Assembly (NCBI RefSeq): GCF_000504285.1
Contig: NZ_KI632511.1
Location: forward strand, 8,228,154 to 8,292,153
Direction: 5' to 3'
Length of the DNA: 64,000 bases
From: Actinospica robiniae DSM 44927
Lineage (GTDB): Bacteria; Actinomycetota; Actinomycetes; Streptomycetales; Catenulisporaceae
In this document: piece by piece, positions 16,078 to 24,516 of the stretch
Position numbering within the stretch: position 1 is the first letter of the stretch
Layout of the letters: each line of letters begins with the position of its first letter
Position numbers and translations under genes: made by a program
The notes under the pieces: model-generated
What the model saw: only the letters and a program-made list of their open reading frames with translations
Database searches by the model: none
Told to the model about the DNA's origin: nothing

Positions 16078-18312
16078 ATGACGAGCACGTCAGAGCACGG
16101 GGCGAAGTCGGGCTCCGACGCGGTCCCGGCCGCGCCGGACGAGGAGCGTGACCGGCCGCTGACCGAGGCCGAACTGGACCGCATCTGCCTGCACAACCTC
16201 CTGTCCGCCTGCGCGGACATGATCTACTTCAAGGACCGCGACTCCCGCTTCATCCGGGCCAGCCGCAGCGCCGCCGCGTTCACCGGCGCCACCTCGCCCG
16301 AGGACATGCTGGGCAAGTCGGTGCGCGACTACTTCACCCCCGAGCACGTCGCCGCCGCCTTCGCCACCGAGCAGGAGATCATGCGCAGCGGCGAGGCGGT
16401 CAACGACATCGAGGAGCCGCACCTGCGGGCGCACACCTCGGAGGAGGAGACGCTCAGCGCCAGCAAGCAGCCGCTGCGCGACTTCGACGGCCGGATCATC
16501 GGCACCTTCGGGATCAGCCGCGACATCACCGCCCGGAAGATCGCCGAGCGGGAGCTGCGGGCCCGCACCGCCGAGCTGGACCGGGTCGGCAAGGAACTCA
16601 AGACCCTGATAGATACGAGCCCGGACCCGATGACCCGGTTCGACCGGAACCTGCGCTGCACCTACGCCAACCCGGCCACCGAGGCGATCACCGGCACCCC
16701 GCAGCGGGAGCTGCTCGGCCACACCATGATCGAGCTCGGCCGCGAGCCGGAGGAGTTCGTGCGCTCCTTCGACGAGGCGCTGTGCCACGTGCTGGCCACC
16801 GGCCAGGGGACCGAGCGGGAGTTCAGCGTCGTGCTCGCCGGCGTCTACCGCTACCTGCACACCCGGTTCGTGCCGGAGGTGGACCAGAGCGGCGAGGTGC
16901 GCAGCGTGCTCGCGGTCAGCCGGGACCTGACCGAGCGGCGCCGGATCGAGGAGGCGCTGGCCGAGCAGGCGGTGCGCGACCCGCTCACCGGCCTGGCCAA
17001 CCGGACCCTGCTGGTCAGCCGGATCCGGCAGGCGATCGAGCTCGGCGCGGCCGGCCGCGGCGGGCTGGCCGTGCTGTTCCTGGACCTGGACCGGTTCAAG
17101 CTGATCAACGACAGCCTCGGACACGCCGCGGGCGACGAGCTGCTGGCCGCGGTGGCCGACCGGCTGCGCGAGGCGGTGCGCCGGGGCGACCTGGTGGCGC
17201 GGTTCGGCGGGGACGAGTTCGTCGTCCTGTGCGAGGACGTGGAGCGCGGTGAGGCGGCCGAGATCGCCGAGCGGATCAACCGCTGCCTGGTGCGCCCGTT
17301 CAGCTGCGCCGGCAAGGCGATCCACGTGCGCTCGAGCATCGGCATCGCGATGGCCGAGGGCGCGGCGGCCGACGTGGACGCGCTGCTGCGCGACGCCGAC
17401 GCGGCGATGTACCAGGTGAAGGCGGCCGGCGGGGTGACCGGCGGCTACCGGTTCTTCGAGCCTGCCGCGCACGAGCAGGCGGTGCAGCGCATCGACCTCG
17501 AGCACGACCTGCGCCTGGCCCTGGAGCGCGAGGAGTTCCGGCTGGCCTACCAGCCGGTGCTCGACCTGGTGGACGGCCGGATCATCGGCGCGGAGGCGCT
17601 GATCCGCTGGCAGCACCCGCAGCGCGGCCTGCTGCCGCCGGCCGAGTTCATCGGCGTGGCCGAGGAGAACCATCTGATCATCCCGATCGGGCGCTGGGTG
17701 GTGGACGAGGCCTGCCGGCAGCTGGCCGTGTGGAATGCCGAGTTGCCGGTCGGCGCCGAGCCGCTGACCCTGGCGGTCAACCTGTCCAACCGTCAGCTCT
17801 CGCACGATCCGGCGCTGGTGGCGGAGATCACCAAGGCGATCTCGCAGCACGGCGTCTCGCCGGAGCAGATCTGCCTGGAGGTCACCGAGACCGCCGTGCA
17901 CGAGGCGTCGGGCACGGCCCGTTCCGCCCTGGCCGACCTGTCCCAGGCCGGGATCCAGATCGCGCTGGACGACTACGGCACCGGATACTCCTCGCTCGGC
18001 CACCTGCGCGACATCCCGGTCAATGCGCTGAAGATCGACCGGGTCTTCATCGAGGGCCTGACGAGGCAGCGCGGCGACGACGCGATCGTGGTCGCAGTAA
18101 TCACGCTGGCGCACGCGCTGGGGATGCACGTCATCGCCGAGGGCGTCGAGTCCTGGCAGCAGCACGACCGGCTGCGCGAGCTCGGCTGCGACTTCGTGCA
18201 GGGCCACCTGTTCGCCCAGCCGGTGAGCGTCGCGCAGTTCGAGTCCCTGGTCCGCGGCGGCGGCCGCGCCGCAGCGCCGGACGCGCGTCAGGGCTCTGAG
18301 TCGGGCCGGTGA
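16078..18312 (+). CDS. PAS-PAS-GGDEF-EAL cyclic-di-GMP protein
   Basis: The 744-residue protein has two PAS domains (roughly residues 40-160 and 178-298), each followed by a PAC segment (ISRDITARK; VSRDLTERR). The GGDEF domain (~305-460) keeps FGGDEF and the product-inhibition motif RRGD five residues before it. The EAL domain (~480-735) keeps EALIRW, NLSNRQL, LEVTET, DDYGTGYSS and AEGVES. All catalytic residues for both synthesis and hydrolysis of c-di-GMP seem present, so either or both activities are possible. No membrane segment. AGGGAG precedes the ATG; the stop overlaps the Nudix start. Confidence 0.93.
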   Translation: MTSTSEHGAKSGSDAVPAAPDEERDRPLTEAELDRICLHNLLSACADMIYFKDRDSRFIRASRSAAAFTGATSPEDMLGKSVRDYFTPEHVAAAFATEQEIMRSGEAVNDIEEPHLRAHTSEEETLSASKQPLRDFDGRIIGTFGISRDITARKIAERELRARTAELDRVGKELKTLIDTSPDPMTRFDRNLRCTYANPATEAITGTPQRELLGHTMIELGREPEEFVRSFDEALCHVLATGQGTEREFSVVLAGVYRYLHTRFVPEVDQSGEVRSVLAVSRDLTERRRIEEALAEQAVRDPLTGLANRTLLVSRIRQAIELGAAGRGGLAVLFLDLDRFKLINDSLGHAAGDELLAAVADRLREAVRRGDLVARFGGDEFVVLCEDVERGEAAEIAERINRCLVRPFSCAGKAIHVRSSIGIAMAEGAAADVDALLRDADAAMYQVKAAGGVTGGYRFFEPAAHEQAVQRIDLEHDLRLALEREEFRLAYQPVLDLVDGRIIGAEALIRWQHPQRGLLPPAEFIGVAEENHLIIPIGRWVVDEACRQLAVWNAELPVGAEPLTLAVNLSNRQLSHDPALVAEITKAISQHGVSPEQICLEVTETAVHEASGTARSALADLSQAGIQIALDDYGTGYSSLGHLRDIPVNALKIDRVFIEGLTRQRGDDAIVVAVITLAHALGMHVIAEGVESWQQHDRLRELGCDFVQGHLFAQPVSVAQFESLVRGGGRAAAPDARQGSESGR

Positions 18313-18836
18313 GCAGCTTCCTCGATTCCCTTCCGGCCGTCTACGTCGGTGCCGGCGCGCTGATCACCGACGAGGACGGACGAGTGCTCCTGGTCAACCC
18401 CACCTACAAGCCAGGCTGGGAGATCCCCGGCGGTGCCATGGATCCGGACGAGTACCCGCGCGAGACGGTGCGTCGCGAACTCGCCGAGGAACTCGGTCTC
18501 GCGCTCGAACCGGGGCGAGTGCTCGTCATGGACTTCATCCTGGCCCGGCCGGAGCGCCCGCGGCCGGGGCTGATGTACGTCTTCGACGGCGGCCGCCTCA
18601 CCGCCGAACAGCGGGAGGCGATCGTGCTCCAGACGGAGGAACTCTCGGAGTTCCGTTACGTGGCCCCGGCGGAGCTCGACCGGCACATCGGCGGGCGCCT
18701 GCTGCGCCGGGTGCGCGCCGCGCTGGATCGCCTGACCTCGGGCGAAGAGCCGGCTGAGCTCGAGAACGGATATCCCGCCGGCAGCGGCCGCGCCGCGGTG
18801 TCGGACGGCTCCGACCAGCGTCACCCACTGGACTGA
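18309..18836 (+). CDS. Nudix hydrolase
   Basis: The 175-residue protein has a complete Nudix box: G-x5-E-x7-RELAEELGL within IPGGAMDPDEYPRETV and what follows, near residues 38-60. It hydrolyses a nucleoside diphosphate-linked compound; the substrate cannot be read. GTG 18309 overlaps the stop of the GGDEF-EAL gene (GTGA), so expression is coupled to it. Confidence 0.9.
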   Translation: MSSFLDSLPAVYVGAGALITDEDGRVLLVNPTYKPGWEIPGGAMDPDEYPRETVRRELAEELGLALEPGRVLVMDFILARPERPRPGLMYVFDGGRLTAEQREAIVLQTEELSEFRYVAPAELDRHIGGRLLRRVRAALDRLTSGEEPAELENGYPAGSGRAAVSDGSDQRHPLD

Positions 18837-18864
18837 GGCCCGGGGCGCCGGGCACACTGCCACC
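18829..18864 (+). promoter_or_regulatory. Candidate leaderless promoter of the phosphoribosyltransferase gene
   Basis: TGGACT (18829-18834), an 18-base spacer and CACACT (18853-18858) end six bases before ATG 18865, the same geometry as in front of the arsR, tetR, lacI and VOC genes. Confidence 0.35.
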
Positions 18865-19491
18865 ATGTCAGCGTCCTCAGCCTCGTACGCCGCGCAACAC
18901 ACCCTCAAGCACTTCCGCTGGGTCAACGGCCATGCCGACGTATGGGCCGTGTTCCGGGACGCCGAGGCGCTGCGCGCGCTCGTGATCGGGCTGGCCGAGC
19001 CGGTCCGCGCGGACGGGGTGACGGCGGTGTGCGGCATCGAGTCGCGCGGTTTCCTACTCGGCGCGGCCGTCGCGGTCGAACTCGGCGTCGGATTCGTGCC
19101 GGTGCGCAAAGGCATCGGCCTACTGCCCGGCGACAAGGCCTTCGGCCAGACCGCGCCGGACTACCGCGGCCTGCGCCACACGCTCCGGCTCCAGCGCGAG
19201 ATGCTCGGCGAGGGCGACCGGGTGCTGCTGGTCGACGACTGGATCGAAACCGGCGCCCAGGCAGCCACGGTCCGCGCCATCGTGGAGCAGTGCGGCGCGG
19301 CCTGGGCCGGGTGCAGTGTGCTGGTGGATCAGCTCTCGGACGACCGGCGCGCATGCATCGGTCCGGTCCGCTCGGTGCTGCGGGCCGCCGAACTGCCCGC
19401 AGACGCGCTCGCTTTGCCGGCGCCCGGCTCACCGAAGGAGCTGGAGACCGCAACTCAGGGCCCTCCGCCCGCTCGCGAGCTTGAGGCCTGA
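18865..19491 (+). CDS. Phosphoribosyltransferase-family protein
   Basis: The 208-residue protein is a type I PRTase fold. The PRPP motif is VLLVDDWIETGAQ (residues ~119-131), and GIESRGFLLGAAVA and FVPVRKG are typical of adenine phosphoribosyltransferase. The middle of the PRPP motif (DDWIETG instead of DDLLATGGT) and the 37-residue N-terminal extension differ from true Apt, so this is probably an apt-like paralogue with another base or a regulatory role. Confidence 0.83.
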   Translation: MSASSASYAAQHTLKHFRWVNGHADVWAVFRDAEALRALVIGLAEPVRADGVTAVCGIESRGFLLGAAVAVELGVGFVPVRKGIGLLPGDKAFGQTAPDYRGLRHTLRLQREMLGEGDRVLLVDDWIETGAQAATVRAIVEQCGAAWAGCSVLVDQLSDDRRACIGPVRSVLRAAELPADALALPAPGSPKELETATQGPPPARELEA

Positions 19492-19961
19492 TTCCCCTTC
19501 AAAGCCGTTAACGCCGCGGATGACTGGTCCTAGTGCGAAGAGGCACACGCCGAGCTTGCGGAAGGCTTCGTCGTGGATGCCGGCGGGGCGTTCGTGGTGC
19601 ACCCGCGCCCGTCAAGCATGTCATGCAATTGGCGAGCGTGCACACGACGACGTAGCGAACCTTGCCCGGTCCCGAGCCGTGCGCCATGCCTCTGCTGGCG
19701 ATCTGCGGCCGGTTGTCGCGGCGCCACAGGCTTCGCTACTGGCTGGGCTCAGGCTGTTTCTGCCGGGCCGCGCTGAGCAGTGTGCTGTCGTGGCTCCTGT
19801 GTGGGTCGGATGCCTGTTGCCACTGTATCCCGTGCCTGGTTGCTGCGGTGTCCGGTGTCCGTGGGAGGGCCCGGGATTCGTTACCCGCCCACCCGCCCCT
19901 GCGCCTGACTCGCGATGTTCTGCGATGGCGTTCGCGGCTGCAGTCGGTGGCATCAATATTG
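19492..19961. other. Intergenic region without a credible gene
   Basis: About 470 bases between the phosphoribosyltransferase gene and the left inverted-repeat unit. Open frames occur on both strands but have no good start, RBS or recognisable domain. One leftward stretch near 19500-19600 reads like the end of a decayed protein (GIHDEAFRKLGV), but I cannot assign it. Confidence 0.5.
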
Positions 19962-20276
19962 AACATCAAGATCAAACGCGCCGCTGGCGGGCCCTTCCCT
20001 CGGAGAGAGATGCCGGGGTTTGTGGGGTGCTGGCGTGGTGGGGCGGGCTGGCGTTCGGGATGGTGGGGTTGCGGGGTGTGCTCTCTCCTCGGTCGGTCCC
20101 CGGAGGCAATCAGGAACCTGCCGGGAGGTCAAGCGGCGGTGGTTGTCGCTGTGCTGCTTTCGTCATCGCGCCGCTTGACCTCCCGGCAGAACCCTGATCG
20201 GGCTTCGCCTGCCCGACCGAGGAGAGAACCCACCCCCAGCCGACCGGTCTGAGCTGCGCTCGGGCCCGGACTCGCC
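19962..20276. repeat. Left copy of a ~310-bp palindromic unit flanking the HNH gene
   Basis: The outer half (19962-20140) matches the reverse complement of 23222-23405, sharing CCGCTGGCGGGCCC, TTCGGGATGGT, CGGAGGCAATCAGGAAC and GGGAGGTCAAGCGGCGG. The inner half (20166-20276) matches the reverse complement of 21856-21966, including about 60 identical bases and GAGCTGCGCTCGGGCCCGGA. The unit is also self-complementary: CTCTCCTCGGTCGG near 20091 pairs with CCGACCGAGGAGAG near 20213, and GAGGTCAAGCGGCG with CGCCGCTTGACCTC, around a ~25-base loop. It could form a long hairpin. Confidence 0.85.
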
Positions 20277-20489
20277 GGTCTGGTCGCCGTTCCCGCCGCT
20301 GCCGAATTCCACATCGACCTTCACCATTGGCCCTCTTAGCTAGTCAACGCCCGGTACCGGCACGAGGTTGCAGCGGATTCTCTTTGCCTTTAACGGGTTC
20401 GAATACACCAAAACGCACCTTTTGTCGGACCCCTCATCTAAACTGTAGGTACAGGACCGAACACGGTGGGAAATCATGGGGAGGGGCTC
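20277..20489. other. Region upstream of the HNH gene
   Basis: About 210 bases between the left repeat unit and the HNH start. It is less GC-rich than the surroundings around 20385-20460. TTGTCG near 20415 with TAAACT/TAGGTA near 20438-20450 is a possible promoter for the HNH gene. Confidence 0.35.
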
Positions 20490-21836
20490 ATGGAGAACGA
20501 GATCGGCAACGCCGTCGCCGAGATCGAGGCTGCGGCGGCGGGCTTGCGCAGGGCAGTGAATCAGGTGCTCGCCGCCACCGAGAACGCCTCGCCGAAGGAT
20601 CCCGAAGTCGCTGGCATGCTGCTGCAGGTGCTGCGCGCACTCGGGACCGCCGAACAGACCGCCCACGGGCTGATGCTCCAGACCACCGCACGCGCCGACC
20701 GGCTCAAGGCCGCACCCGGCGGCGTGGGGCCCTGGCTGGCCGCCAACCTCGACTTTTCCACCAGCCGGGCCAGACAGCTCGCCCTCGAAGCCCGCACCAT
20801 CGGCGCCCTTCCGCGGTTAACACACGACCTCTCCGCCGGTGCGTTCGGCCCGGACACCACTCGCGCCCTCACCCGCACCGTGCGAGCCGTCCAGCACACC
20901 ACGCTGGATCCGGGCGAGGCGCTCACGACGACCATCGCCATCGCCCGCGCCGAGGGGATCAGCGCGGCGAACCAGCACGTGCGGGTGCTCGAACACACCA
21001 TCGACCCCGAAGCCGCCCAGGAAAACGACTCCCAGCAGCGCGCCCGCAGCTTCCTGCGCTTCAGCGATGTCGGGGACGGATTCACCCGCATCGACGCCCT
21101 GCTCGACACGGTGCGCGCCACGATCCTGCGCTCCGCCATCGACCAACTCGTCGGGTACTGGCACCGCACCGCCCGTCTCGACAAGACCACGCTCGTACCC
21201 GACGACATCGCCCACACCGAGCAATACAACGCCCAAGCACTCACGCACCTGGCCGAAGTCTTCCTCGCGGCGCCGCCCGCCCAGCGGGAAGCCGCCTTCA
21301 GCGCACCCATCCTCTTCTACGCACCACTACCCGAGACACAGGCCACGCGGAAAACGGCAGGAGACACAACAGACACGACGATGACCCCCAGGCAGGAATC
21401 CGTGTTGAATCCGACATCAGGCAGGGTGGGAGGCGTCAGTCGGGGCCGAGGCCAGAACCAGAAACAGGGACGAGGCGTCGCGCCGGGGTATGCCGTCAGT
21501 GCCTACGGTGACCTCGTCGCTCTCTCCGCCCTCGGCCCCATGCCGAATCGCCCCGCACACCTGCTCCTCACCGACCTCCTCGGCCAGCCCGTCACCCTCG
21601 ACGGGAAGGCCATCGACACTGACCCACTCGCCCGCCTCGCTTCGCCCGCACAGCGCATGGCCCTGGGCTTCCGCGACCGCCACTGCACCCACCCCGGCTG
21701 CGACCGCCCGGCCCTCTGGCCACTCGAAGCACACCACGTCATCGCCTACTCGAAAGGAGGCCCGACAACGCTCGCGAACCTCACACTCGTCTGCGGCGAA
21801 CACCACGACGCCATCCACCACCCCCATGCACGCTAA
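20490..21836 (+). CDS. DUF222 / HNH endonuclease (13E12 repeat family)
   Basis: The 448-residue protein has an N-terminal DUF222 helical region (residues ~1-290), a variable linker and a C-terminal HNH nuclease motif: CTHPGCDRPALWPLEAHHVI, then LANLTLVCGEHHDAIHH. Both zinc-binding cysteines and the HH pair are present. Proteins of this group (REP13E12 in mycobacteria) are multicopy and often linked to mobile DNA. GGGGAGGGG lies just before ATG 20490; upstream in-frame GTG 20466 is not supported. The gene sits exactly between two inverted copies of a palindromic repeat unit, suggesting that gene and repeats form one element. Confidence 0.88.
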   Translation: MENEIGNAVAEIEAAAAGLRRAVNQVLAATENASPKDPEVAGMLLQVLRALGTAEQTAHGLMLQTTARADRLKAAPGGVGPWLAANLDFSTSRARQLALEARTIGALPRLTHDLSAGAFGPDTTRALTRTVRAVQHTTLDPGEALTTTIAIARAEGISAANQHVRVLEHTIDPEAAQENDSQQRARSFLRFSDVGDGFTRIDALLDTVRATILRSAIDQLVGYWHRTARLDKTTLVPDDIAHTEQYNAQALTHLAEVFLAAPPAQREAAFSAPILFYAPLPETQATRKTAGDTTDTTMTPRQESVLNPTSGRVGGVSRGRGQNQKQGRGVAPGYAVSAYGDLVALSALGPMPNRPAHLLLTDLLGQPVTLDGKAIDTDPLARLASPAQRMALGFRDRHCTHPGCDRPALWPLEAHHVIAYSKGGPTTLANLTLVCGEHHDAIHHPHAR

Positions 21837-21855
21837 CCGCGCGAGGCGAGCCCTG

Positions 21856-21966
21856 GTCCGGGCCCGAGCGCAGCTCGCACCGGACCTCAGGGGGTGGGCT
21901 CTCTCCTCGGTCGGGCAGGCGAAGCCCGATCAGGGTTCTGCCGGGAGGTCAAGCGGCGCGACGCAA
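21856..21966. repeat. Right palindromic unit, inner half (separated by IS30)
   Basis: This is the reverse complement of 20166-20276. It starts 20 bases after the HNH stop with GTCCGGGCCCGAGCGCAGCT and ends GGGAGGTCAAGCGGCGCGACG, where similarity to the loop of the left copy breaks off at the IS30 insertion. Its other half is at 23222-23405. Confidence 0.85.
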
Positions 21967-21978
21967 AATCCACCACGC

Positions 21979-23210
21979 GGTGTCTGTCAGTGGTTGCGAA
22001 TCAAGGTGGTGTGTTGTCTGGGGATCCATTGTGCCATGCGTTCTTCCGGGGTAGCCCATTCGAGGACGCGGCGGGGGCGGGTGTTGAGGAGGTGTTCGAC
22101 GTGGCGGAGGTCTTCGAGGGTGTGGCGGGAGAGGTCGGTGCTCTTGGGGAAGTACTGGCGTAGGAGGCCGTTGGTGTTCTCGTTGGTCGGCCGCTGCCAG
22201 GGTGAGTGGGGGTCGCAGAAGAACACGGGCATGCCGGTCAGCTCGGTGGTCTCGCGGTGGCGGGCCATTTCGGAGCCCTGGTCCCAGGTGAGTGATTTGA
22301 GGATCTGGGCGGGCAGGTCGGCGAGTTGGGCGACGAGGGCGTCGCGCATCGTCTCGCCGGTGCGCCGGTGGGGCAGGTGGATGAGTTTGAGGTAGCGGGT
22401 GTGGCGGCATACGAGGGTGCCGATCTGGGAGCGCTGGTGTTTGCCGATGATCAGGTCGCCTTCCCAGTGGCCGGGTTCGGAGCGGTCGTCGGCGGCGGCG
22501 GGGCGCTGGCGTATCGAGGTCATGTGGGGTATCGGGCCGGCGTGGCCGGGTTTGGCGCGTGTGTGGGGTGTGCGCAGGCGGCGCCCGGTGCGTAGTTTCG
22601 CTTTCTTCTCGCCGACCAGGCCGGCGTAGTAGGCCTGGTAGATGCTCTCGGCGCAGGCGCGCTGGTGCCACTGGTCGGGGTGGGCGGCGGCGAGGTGTCC
22701 GGCGATCTGGCCGGGCGACCAGCCGGCCGCGAGGAGTGCGTGTACCTGTTCGCGCAGGGGCTCGTTCGCTTCGATCTTGGCCGGGCGGTCGCGGCGTCGG
22801 GCGAGGTAGGCCTGGTTGTGGGCGTAGTAGGGGTCATAGACCCCGTTGGGTCTGCTGTTGCGCTCGATCTCGCGGTAGACGGTCGCGACGCTCTTGCCGA
22901 TCGCCTCGGCGATCAGCGGTTTGGGGCGGCGTGCACGGGTGCCGTCGGCGATCACGATCCGGTCTTGGAGTGAGAGGAAACGGGCTGAGACCCGGGCTGG
23001 TTCATCGATGCTCACCCCACCAGCGTGCTGGAGCCAGCGGCAGCCGGCGCTTTCGGATACTCCGGCCGCCGCTGCCGCCTGCCTTTGGGTATAGCCCGAA
23101 TGGATGAGCTCGAAGAACCGGTACTTGACCTCGCGCGCAACGGGTATCCCAGTCGGATTGGGCACGTACGAAACCTCTCAACGAGAAGTTCGCAACCATC
23201 ACTGGAAACC
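21979..23210. mobile_element. IS30-family insertion sequence
   Basis: The element holds one transposase gene read leftward. Its ends carry an imperfect inverted repeat of about 22 bases with core TGGTTGCGAA at 21991-22000 and its complement at 23189-23198; the outer parts share GGT and TC. The transposase stop lies inside the left repeat, usual for compact IS30 elements. The sequence CCACGCGG occurs at both edges (21973-21980, 23214-23221) and may be a target duplication, although 8 bases is longer than usual for this family. It sits in the loop of the right palindromic unit. Confidence 0.82.
21987..23165 (-). CDS. IS30-family transposase
   Basis: The intact 392-residue protein has two N-terminal helix-turn-helix segments (YTQRQAAAAAGVSESAGCRWL; PLIAEAIGKSVATVYREIERN) and a DDE catalytic core. 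Asp237 lies in GHWEGDLIIG, Asp295 in TWDQGSEMA and Glu329 in TNENTNGLLRQYFPK, the classic IS30 pattern, with a C-terminal LNTRPRRVLEWATPEE. No frameshift is visible, so the copy may be active. Confidence 0.95.
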   Translation of the reverse strand: MPNPTGIPVAREVKYRFFELIHSGYTQRQAAAAAGVSESAGCRWLQHAGGVSIDEPARVSARFLSLQDRIVIADGTRARRPKPLIAEAIGKSVATVYREIERNSRPNGVYDPYYAHNQAYLARRRDRPAKIEANEPLREQVHALLAAGWSPGQIAGHLAAAHPDQWHQRACAESIYQAYYAGLVGEKKAKLRTGRRLRTPHTRAKPGHAGPIPHMTSIRQRPAAADDRSEPGHWEGDLIIGKHQRSQIGTLVCRHTRYLKLIHLPHRRTGETMRDALVAQLADLPAQILKSLTWDQGSEMARHRETTELTGMPVFFCDPHSPWQRPTNENTNGLLRQYFPKSTDLSRHTLEDLRHVEHLLNTRPRRVLEWATPEERMAQWIPRQHTTLIRNH

Positions 23211-23221
23211 GCCCCACGCGG

Positions 23222-23405
23222 AAACCTCCGCCGCTTGACCTCCCGGCAGGTTCCTGATTGCCTCCGGGGACCGGCCGAGGAGAGAACCCACCCCCGCAAC
23301 CTCACCATCCCGAACCCCAGCCCGCCCTCCCAACGACAGCACCCACCCAAACCCGGCACTCTCTCCGAGGGAGGGCCCGCCAGCGGCGCCGTTGACCTTG
23401 ACCTT
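23222..23405. repeat. Right palindromic unit, outer half
   Basis: This is the reverse complement of 19962-20140 at roughly 85-90 percent identity by eye, reading from CCGCCGCTTGACCTCCC inward to GGGCCCGCCAGCGGCG outward. With 21856-21966 it rebuilds the same unit as the left copy once the IS30 is removed. Confidence 0.85.
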
Positions 23406-23439
23406 GACGTTGACGTTGACGTTGACGTTGACGTTGACG
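23392..23439. repeat. Hexanucleotide tandem repeat (TTGACC/TTGACG) x 8
   Basis: Two TTGACC and six TTGACG units run head to tail, followed by a decayed TTGAACG. The corresponding edge of the left copy (19962-19976, reverse complement) has only about two related units (TTGATCTTGATG), so the array seems to have expanded at the right edge of the element. The gap from 23440 to 23637 shows no gene. Confidence 0.8.
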
Positions 23440-23637
23440 TTGAACGCAGGCGCTGACGCTAACGATCGCTGTTGATGTTGACAGTCGACCCATTCACGGG
23501 GCCTGGAACGTCAAGCGGATCACCAGCATCGGTGACGATCCAAGGCCGGACATGGCGGCATGCCCACGCCACGGCAGATGTGGCACCTGCCGCCAGGTGA
23601 GTCACGGACCAGCTCAGACTGTATGCGTGAGCGGTTC

Positions 23638-24483
23638 CTATTCGGCGATGCCGCGAGTGAGCAGCACCAAGGTGATGAACGTGCGGTAGAGCCTTATCGG
23701 GTCGGTGTCGCGCAGGTGCACCACGGTCGCGTCGTCGTGGTCCGGCTCGACGCGCTCGAGCCAGCAGGCCATCTCGGCGAGGTCCGGATTGCGCATCCGC
23801 ACGCTCAGCGTGGCCGGCAACGCGATCCGGGGCAGCCCGATCTCGCCCGCGGCCGCCGCGTCGACCGCCTCGTGCGCGGTGCGCTCGATCAGTGCGCAGG
23901 CACGGCGCGGATGCAGGCTCTCCGCGGCGAAGCGGCTGACCGACTTCTTGACCACGGCCGCGCGCGCGTCCGGGCAGAACGGGCGCAACTCCTCGGCCGT
24001 CGTCTGGTCGCCGGTGATCAGCAGCACCGGGACGCCGTAACCCAGCGCCACCAGGGCATTGATGCCGCTCTCGCCCGTCACGGTTTCGTTGAGCCGAACT
24101 TCCGCGATGGCCAACGGATTGTAGGTGTGCGAGAGCGTCGCCGGCGTGCCCGACATTGAGCCGTGGTACGAGACGAAGAAGACTCCATCGAAGGTGTCGT
24201 CGAGCCCTTGCATCATGTAAAAAGGCTTATGGCGGCCGGACAGATACGATGCGTCGCCGTGTAGCCGGTCCGGCTTGAGGTTCGCCATCCGCCCGTGTGA
24301 GTCGTTGACCAGGATCTCGTGCTCTCCGCCCCCGCCCGCGCCCAGGGCGCCGTCGATGGCCGCGTTCACCTCGTTCTGCAGCAGCTCGCGGTAGAGCTCG
24401 TAATCGTTCTGGCCCGGGCGGCATTGCTCCCAGTCCACCACTCCGGCGGTGCCCTCCATGTCGGAGGAGAGGAAGATCTTCAT
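23638..24483 (-). CDS. M55-family D-aminopeptidase (DppA-like)
   Basis: The 281-residue metallopeptidase starts MKIFLSSDMEG, giving zinc ligands Asp8 and Glu10 as in Bacillus DppA; further ligands are His63 (NDSHG) and His107 (SYHGSM). Length matches DppA. Relatives form decamers that release N-terminal D-residues or degrade cell-wall peptides. A much longer upstream frame exists, but it is antisense to the GNAT gene and the DppA start is clear. No dipeptide transporter is nearby. Transcribed divergently from the GNAT gene. Confidence 0.88.
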   Translation of the reverse strand: MKIFLSSDMEGTAGVVDWEQCRPGQNDYELYRELLQNEVNAAIDGALGAGGGGEHEILVNDSHGRMANLKPDRLHGDASYLSGRHKPFYMMQGLDDTFDGVFFVSYHGSMSGTPATLSHTYNPLAIAEVRLNETVTGESGINALVALGYGVPVLLITGDQTTAEELRPFCPDARAAVVKKSVSRFAAESLHPRRACALIERTAHEAVDAAAAGEIGLPRIALPATLSVRMRNPDLAEMACWLERVEPDHDDATVVHLRDTDPIRLYRTFITLVLLTRGIAE

Positions 24484-24516
24484 GCGGGCGCCTCCACACG
24501 ATGACTGACCTGTGCT

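Noticed and set aside
19316-20252. Several overlapping rightward frames of 190-290 codons
   Set aside because: They have no ribosome site, are Cys/Trp/Arg-rich, and cross both the end of the phosphoribosyltransferase gene and the repeat unit.
21973-23221. CCACGCGG on both sides of IS30 as a definite target duplication
   Set aside because: Eight bases is long for IS30, and the exact IS ends are not fixed, so it is noted only as a possibility.
23392-23439. Tandem hexamer considered as a CRISPR array
   Set aside because: The 6-base units have no spacers and no cas genes lie nearby.
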